A stretch of DNA of 64,000 nucleotides, taken from assembly GCA_021030905.1 (NCBI GenBank), contig JAGFMI010000018.1, positions 186,001 to 250,000 of the forward strand, given 5' to 3'. The stretch comes from Pyrenula massariospora. Taxonomy: Eukaryota; Ascomycota; Eurotiomycetes; Pyrenulales; Pyrenulaceae. A program made the translations under genes and the position numbers. Under the pieces are notes generated by a model. It was not told where the DNA came from. It saw nothing but the letters and a program-made list of their open reading frames with translations, and searched no databases. Below, piece after piece: positions 58,693 to 64,000 of this stretch; positions within the stretch are counted from its first letter, which is position 1; each line of letters begins with the position of its first letter.

Positions 58693-59715
58693 ATGCGGGT
58701 TCACAACCTCGCTCTCCTTGGCCTCGGAGCCATGCAGTCATCGCCTGCCGTTGCACAAGGTGAATGCCCGGCAGGCTACTCTATGTCCATCTCAATCATT
58801 ACCGTCACCGCCACCCCCGAGCCAACCACTACCATCTTCTCGACAAGCTATACCACGAAAACAGCGACTGTCTTTGCCGGACAAACAGATGGCGCCCAAA
58901 CACTGGTCGCGAGCTCTGCGCCTGCCGCGGCCGCTGGAACGGATCCCGCCGCGTCATCTGCTGCTGCTACTGCTTCTCCTCCAGCCTCGTCCTCTCCTGC
59001 GGGGTCAAGCACCGCTCCAGCAGGCACAAGTGCTCCTGGTGCTGCAATTGGCTCCAGCAATGCTGGGCAAGCCACATTCTACGGCGGTAATGTGGCTGGT
59101 GGAAAGTGCTCGTTCAGTACCTATACACTCCCCGCCGGCATGTATGGCACCGCATTGTCCGATGCGAACTGGAGCGATGCTGCCAACTGCGGAGCGTGTG
59201 TGTCAGTCACGGGTCCCCAAGGCAATAAAATCACTGCGATGGTGAGCCCCCCATCTTCTGCCTCATAGTCTGGCAAGTTCGAAGCTGACAAGTCCCCAAA
59301 GATCGTTGACGAATGCCCTGGATGTGGTGATAATCACCTTGACCTCTTTTCCGACGCCTTCGCCGCGCTGGCTGATCCATCCACTGGCGTGATCGACGTG
59401 AATTGGTCCCTCGTCGACTGCGGTATCAGCTCGCCGCTTTCTGTTCATAACAAGGACGGCACTAGCCAGTACTGGTTCAGCATGCAAGTAGTCAACGCTA
59501 ATGAACCCGTGACTAGTTTAGACGTCAGCACGGATGGTGGTAACACGTGGCAACAGACAACGAGACAAGACTACAATTTCTTTGAGAATGCAAGTGGGTT
59601 CGGAACAGACACAGTGGACGTCAAAGTTACTGGCGCAAGTGGAAGCACTGTGGTCGTCAATGGCGTAAGTGTAGCCAGTGGGAATTCAATGACAGCTGGG
59701 TCGAATCTATCGTGA
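58693..59715 (+). CDS. Secreted expansin-like protein (DPBB plus expansin CBM63-like domain)
   Basis: Secreted protein likely to loosen plant or fungal cell walls without hydrolysis. Exons 58693-59241 and 59302-59715; 320 aa. A signal peptide (LALLGLGAMQSSPAVAQ) is followed by a Thr/Ser/Ala/Pro-rich region (about residues 30-125) with many potential O-glycosylation sites. The double-psi beta-barrel begins at GQATFYGGNVAGGKCSFST and includes NWSDAANCGACVSV, DECPGCGDNHLDLF and the family-45-like Asp in HLDLF. VDVNW-type IDVNWSLVDC ends it. The C-terminal domain (YWFSMQVVNANEPVTSLDVS, then WQQTTRQDYNFFENASGFG) resembles the expansin binding domain. Fungal relatives include loosenins and swollenin-like proteins. 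Confidence 0.88.
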
Positions 59716-59777
59716 AAGTGAAGCAGCATCACTTTGTGCTGCGTAGCACCAAGTGTCAAATGCCATAGTCTAGTGCG

Positions 59778-59851
59778 AGGCTGGATATCAGAATTCATAG
59801 CGCATTCTATTTTTGCTTAGGGGGGCATGTCGGCACCTGATACCAGGCCCT
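59778..59851 (+). mobile_element. MITE-like inverted-repeat element, copy 4 (short)
   Basis: The left end AGGCTGGATATCAGAATTCA is opposed by a right end reading AGGGCCTGGTATCAGG on the complement. At 74 bp it is shorter than the other copies, so the centre appears deleted. Confidence 0.6.
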
Positions 59852-60020
59852 GATGGGCCCTAAAATCTCCACAAGGGAGACGCATCATCAGCCATTCAAA
59901 TTTTACATCTTCATTTACGTATGTATACTTAATGTTACCATAACTATCTTCAAGTAGGTACATAGATAGGTATCTATATGATTTGCTATCCAAGCAAGCA
60001 AATTCGTGCAGTAGAAAACA

Positions 60021-60124
60021 AGGCTGGGTATCAGAATTTATAGTACATTCAACCAGTAAACTTTCGTCCCCGTCCGATTAATGTTTGGATGTACTCCTCG
60101 ACTATGACTTCTGATGCCCAGCTT
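60021..60124 (+). mobile_element. MITE-like inverted-repeat element, copy 5
   Basis: The left end AGGCTGGGTATCAGAATTTA pairs with a right end whose complement starts AAGCTGGGCATCAGAAGTCA. About 104 bp, non-coding. It lies 174 bp right of copy 4's end. Confidence 0.65.
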
Positions 60125-60454
60125 CGACAGGCACTTGAGAACGGCCAAACTGCCCCACCTTGCCGGCCAAGAGCCTGTTTTCCTCGGAGCGCAAATGATC
60201 GCGCAATCCAGTCTTCGTATCGTCGGGTCCCGCCATGACAAGAACAAATTTGTCGTCGCACACGATCGCTCCGCCATCCATTGCATGCCAAGGACCGCGG
60301 GCTCTTTCTTGTCATGGCATGACGTAGGTGTTGATTTGCGTTTTCTTGTCTATCATTCCGCTCTTCCCAAGGTCCTCTCTCCTTCTCAACCTTTGTCTGG
60401 ATTTCCTCAAACAGCTTGTGAACCAGCCGATAAGCAATTCACGCACCATTTACG

Positions 60455-61242
60455 ATGTCTGATCAACACCTGCATTCTACGGGCCGTGGGGGTAAGTTGA
60501 GACAGCCTATCGCGCACGCAGGGCATGACTGACATTTCCACAGGACAAGGAAATATCGGCCCTGCCGAAGGAGAGTAAGTGCCTCAAAGAGTCGTTTGCA
60601 TGCCTCTTGAGACTGTGTGATAGAAGTCGTGGCACATCTAACATGCGCCGGGCCGGCGTCAGTGCCAACAATGAGATACGCCATAACTTCTGATACGAAG
60701 CCTTGTCCGCCCTCTGCATCCGACCTTCTTCTTCTCTATTCCCTACTTTCCGTGTGTCACTTAGCACTGATCAGAGCGCTTATAACCTTCCGTGACTATC
60801 TAGATACGTTGATACTGGCATCACCAGAGAGGGCCCTACCGGCAACCAAGGAGCTGGACCATATTCGAGCGGGGTAATTCTGCCCTCCAGGCTGGATATC
60901 AGAGTCACAGCACATCTAATTATCGATCCTGGTGCCCGCCCAGTACATATTAGCTGCCCTGCGACTTCTGATATCCAGCCTTGACAGTATACAGAGCTGA
61001 CGAAGAAACAGCGCGGCGGTGCAGGCAACATCGACAAATCTCCTCGAGTTAATCCCGTGAGCGACGAAGGAGACCAAGAGTTCGCTCAGGAGACGGATTT
61101 GCGGCCGTCGCTGAAGGAAGACCATCATGTTGGCAGAGGTGGGGCAGGCAACGAGGTTCATGAACATCCAGATGGGAAGGGACATGAGGGGCTAGTTGAT
61201 AAGATTAAGCACAAGGTGGAGGGAGTGCTGCATAAAGGCTGA
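60455..61242 (+). CDS. DUF3602 (RGGAGN-repeat) small protein
   Basis: Small hydrophilic fungal protein of the DUF3602/Par32-like group; function largely unknown. Exons 60455-60491, 60544-60574, 60804-60873 and 61012-61242; 122 aa. The family's repeated motif appears three times: TGRGGQGNIG across exons 1-2, SSGRGGAGNID across exons 3-4, and VGRGGAGNEV in exon 4. Exon 3 encodes EYVDTGITREGPTGNQGAGP, matching the family's linker. Introns 2 (229 nt) and 3 (138 nt) each contain a complete inverted-repeat element, whereas intron 1 is a normal 52 nt. The C-terminus is Lys/His-rich (DKIKHKVEGVLHKG). Confidence 0.88.
60610..60703 (+). mobile_element. MITE-like inverted-repeat element, copy 6, inside intron 2
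   Basis: The right end read on the complement is AGGCTTCGTATCAGAAGTTA; the left end is AGACTGTGTGATAGAAGTCG. The core has GCCGGGCCGGCG. 94 bp, wholly inside intron 2 (60575-60803) of the DUF3602 gene. Confidence 0.7.
60889..60981 (+). mobile_element. MITE-like inverted-repeat element, copy 7, inside intron 3
   Basis: The cleanest copy. The left end AGGCTGGATATCAGAGTCAC pairs with a right end whose complement begins AGGCTGGATATCAGAAGTCG, so the first 15 bases are identical. 93 bp, wholly inside intron 3 (60874-61011), and it makes up about two thirds of that intron. Confidence 0.8.
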
Positions 61243-62199
61243 AGACGGAGCTGGATCAGGTGGTTATGAAAGGCGCGTTGAGACTTACATCGCATGAGCA
61301 ACGTTGATCATTGATTACCAAGACGGTCTATCATGTCTGAGGCTTTTTCAACGAATCCAATCTTGTAAATCGTAAGGCGTCCCATTGAACGCTCTTCTCA
61401 CGGCTTAAATGAATTACCTCCAGCTGCTGACGACCTCCCTTTGAAAAGATTAGATTTCGAAATACGTCTGTTAAGACTTTCTTTCACACGGACTAGAAGA
61501 GGGCTGGAAGGTCCTGAAGTAAGACGAGGTTTTGCTGTCGCCCACGTCGTGCAAGGCGAGGGGTAACTGCAGGAGTGCATGATTACTGAGCGCGAATGCG
61601 ACTTTTCGAATCGCTTACTACTGGATCAGGCTACAGGTCTGGGGCGCGTTTCGAAACATCCAACAGTCAGTCACGCAAGAAGGCATCGACAACGGCGACC
61701 CAGAACCATCGTCGTGGCTGCTCTGGATTCGGTATGGTTCTGTGAGACTCGGGCGACACGCTAAACGACCGGTGGACGAGCGCCGGCAGCAGCAACCGAG
61801 AAGCCGGCAAGCTCGACCAACCCCGTTATTCACTGCCCTGCGTCTCTTGCGCCTCTCGTGTTTACCCTCCCAACATCTCTCGCTGCGCTTTGCATTGACT
61901 TTCATCATTCACTGCTTTGGCTGGCGCCTGATATCCGTCATCCAAAAGCGATCGCGCTTCTGGAATATTCTCTCGCACTTCGTTGGCGCGAAGAAAGTTC
62001 GAAGGCTCAAGCAAACAAACCTTTGCCTCCCCGCTCGGCGGCGTCCTGCAACCTCCAGCGCGCTCCAGGTTTCCTCTAGAATCCCTTGCGAAGCGCCCTA
62101 TTTCAGCCGAATTAATCTCCGACAGCTCTTTCGCTATCATCACGCGCGCAGAGGTATTATTTAATCTTGCTGTGATAATCCATCAACCGCCAGCAAAAA
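61243..62199. other. Upstream region of the BAH-PHD gene
   Basis: A 957-bp gap. Frames at 61,742-62,164 lack family similarity and overlap frames on the other strand. Likely promoter and a long leader; no repeat seen. Confidence 0.45.
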
Positions 62200-63645
62200 A
62201 TGGCTGCAGCATCTAAGAAACGCAAAGCTCAAGACCTCGGCGACGACAAACTTTCCAAACCCACCAAGAAGACGAACAGCAACTCGACAAATGGCGTTCT
62301 GTCGCCCGTTTCGCCAACCGCAACAGAAGACACATCCCATGATGCGGAGAACGGCCAGTCTTCGGCAACGATCCCGCAAGATGAAGAGATGCTTTTCAAG
62401 GTGGAATGTCCTGCTTCGGCAAGCGCTTCAAAAAAGAAACAAAAGAATAAGATGGATAGATTCGGCCCTGTCACGGAAGATGGTGGGTTTCCAGATCTTG
62501 CGATACAATACGCGGTACGGCCGGGCCGGGAATGGGAATCAATGAAGCAGTACCGAAACTTCATCGGTGAGTCATTCTAAAGTTCATTTACACGATTGAC
62601 TTCCAAGTGCTGACACAATCAAGTTGGTGAACACAAATTCTCAATGGGCGATCATGTATACATCAACCATCAGCCCTTTGCGCCGCCTCAGAACACGAAT
62701 AGTGATGACCTAGACTTTGACCGTGAAAACAATTGGATTGCCAAAGTCCTCGAAGTCCGCGCCAGAGACCCTCAACACGTCTACCTACGCGTGTTTTGGC
62801 TCTACTGGCCTGAAGAAATGCCTAATGGTGGCCGTCGACCATACCATGGCGATCGTGAGGTTGTTATGAGTAATCATATGGAAATTGTAGACGCCATGAC
62901 TGTGGCGGGTAAAGTCGAGGTGACACAATGGAAAGAAGAAGACGGCGAGGAGAATCTGGGGCAATTGTTCTGGCGGCAGAAGTACAATGTCAAAGGGGCG
63001 AAGCTGTCGGTGCGTTAGGCTCCTTAGAATAATATTCTTCGCTTCTCTCTTTTCTCTTATCTAATGCTTCCCCGTCAACATTCTTCTAACATAACAACAT
63101 AGGAACCCCGACGACACTGCATCTGCAACGACCACTACAACCCAGACACTACACTCCTTAAATGCCCCTCGCCCACGTGCGGAATCTGGCTTCACGAGGC
63201 CTGCTTGATCGAAGAAGTCCTCGCCAAGACATACAAGAACCTCGTTGAAAACGCCACCGTGGTGGCCAGCAAGGACGCCGACGCCGACCCAGAGGCCATC
63301 ACGGTCGACACCACTCCCAAAAAGCAAGGGAAGAAACGACTGTTCCCGATAGACAAGATAGCAGAACTAGGCAGCGCGGCAGGAGAAAAACTCGGGTTAA
63401 GCACAGGCAATAGCAAGAAGGGAAAAGGGAAGAAGGCCAGCGAGGAGACGGAAGTGAAGATACCGAGGGAGAATCGGCCATGGGAGGGGAAATTTACGGC
63501 GACAATTCGACAGAATGGCGAGGGGAGCAGCGTGGAGAATGCGAAGACGGGGACGTTTGAGATTACGGATGAGAGGGCGCAGGATCCGGAGACGTGGGAG
63601 GAGAAGGTGAGGTGTTTGAAATGCGATGCGCAGTTGGAGGCTTGA
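62200..63645 (+). CDS. BAH-PHD chromatin reader protein
   Basis: Nuclear protein with a bromo-adjacent-homology domain and a PHD finger, both histone-reading modules. Exons 62200-62566, 62624-63009 and 63103-63645; 431 aa. The N-terminus has KKRK and KKTN basic stretches. The BAH domain runs from FSMGDHVYINHQPF through NNWIAKVLEVRARD, VYLRVFWLYWPEEMPNGGRR and YHGDREVVMSNHMEIVDAM. The zinc finger starts HCICNDHYNPDTTLLKCPSP and continues TCGIWLHEAC, but the last Cys pair (RCLKC) is about 135 residues later, at the extreme C-terminus. The intervening insert is Lys-rich. BAH-PHD architecture is shared with Neurospora EPR-1, a Polycomb effector; orthology is not established. Confidence 0.9.
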
Positions 63646-64000
63646 AAAAATGTCGTCTTTGGGGATGGGGTGGAGCGGTGACGGGAATGGGGGGACGCGT
63701 AAGAAAAGGAGAGAAGAGGAGAAAGGATGAAAAGTGTGCTTGTCGGATGTGGCATTCGGCTTTGCTGTGAGACAAATACTCGACAACTAAACGGACCGGC
63801 GAGTGTACAAACGCCCAAGCATTTGTGTGCGTTAACTCGAGCCAACGCCTACATGAGACGCGACGGATATCCAGAAATCGACCGCACACAAAAATCAGAA
63901 TCAAAAAGCACGGCTCGACCATCTCGTCGTCAGAGAGAAAGGAAAACAACGAAAATACATTGAAAATCTCTCTTTATCATCTTCAGCTGCTGTGGTTATT
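63646..64000. other. Downstream end of window
   Basis: 355 bp after the BAH-PHD stop codon. Minus-strand frames here run across the coding exon and look like shadows. No gene supported. Confidence 0.45.

Larger units (their letters stand above)
59716..60454. other. Intergenic with two inverted-repeat elements
   Basis: A 739-bp gap between the expansin-like and DUF3602 genes. MITE-like copies lie at 59778 and 60021. The remainder is presumed 3' and promoter sequence. Confidence 0.5.

Noticed and set aside
61742-62164. 140-codon frame before the BAH-PHD gene
   Set aside because: No domain, opposed by other frames, and lies in the probable leader.
1-64000. Retroviral, LTR or Polinton-like remains, and CRISPR arrays
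   Set aside because: No reverse transcriptase, integrase, capsid or polymerase-like frames, no paired long terminal repeats and no regular spacer repeats were seen.

Overview
The window is nuclear DNA of a filamentous ascomycete (Pezizomycotina). This is shown by short introns (about 40-110 nt), many genes with 3-8 exons, compact gene spacing on both strands, and ascomycete families such as RlmA/Rlm1 MADS, DUF2406, DUF3602, fungal ABCC and DHA2 transporters and TVP23. I cannot fix the class from sequence alone. I rebuilt 26 protein genes by joining exons at GT-AG or GC-AG sites so that family-conserved residues stay in frame. The first gene is cut by the left edge.

Left third (1-21.6 kb): inorganic pyrophosphatase (partial), tRNA dihydrouridine synthase Dus2, the SNF2 remodeler Fun30 divergent from the V-ATPase assembly factor VMA21, a DUF2406 protein, ribosomal protein eL33 in four exons including a 10-nt exon, an NmrA-like protein, glucose-6-phosphate dehydrogenase next to a sucrose/alpha-glucoside type symporter, and a CBS-domain protein.

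Middle (21.9-38.5 kb): a full-length ABCC transporter, a DHA2 drug:H+ antiporter and the mitochondrial phosphate carrier, all on the minus strand, followed by a 6.2-kb stretch with no gene I can support.

Right third (38.5-64 kb): the cell-wall-integrity MADS factor RlmA, kynurenine formamidase, thioredoxin reductase, a citrate-lyase-beta-like enzyme, TVP23, a penta-EF-hand protein, a ChaC gamma-glutamylcyclotransferase with a 5-nt exon, a glycine-rich RRM protein, two uncharacterised basic proteins, a secreted expansin-like protein, a DUF3602 protein and a BAH-PHD chromatin reader.

Most genes are housekeeping; there is no convincing biosynthetic cluster. Loose functional links are redox supply (G6PDH makes NADPH, thioredoxin reductase uses it, ChaC turns over glutathione) and sugar entry beside G6PDH. 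The notable finds are: a family of about 94-bp inverted-repeat elements (seven copies), two of them inside consecutive introns of one gene; several micro-exons; a frame-neutral GC-AG intron in VMA21; and likely alternative-start mitochondrial presequences on thioredoxin reductase (apparently without an AUG) and on Dus2. I saw no retroviral, LTR or Polinton-like remains and no CRISPR array.
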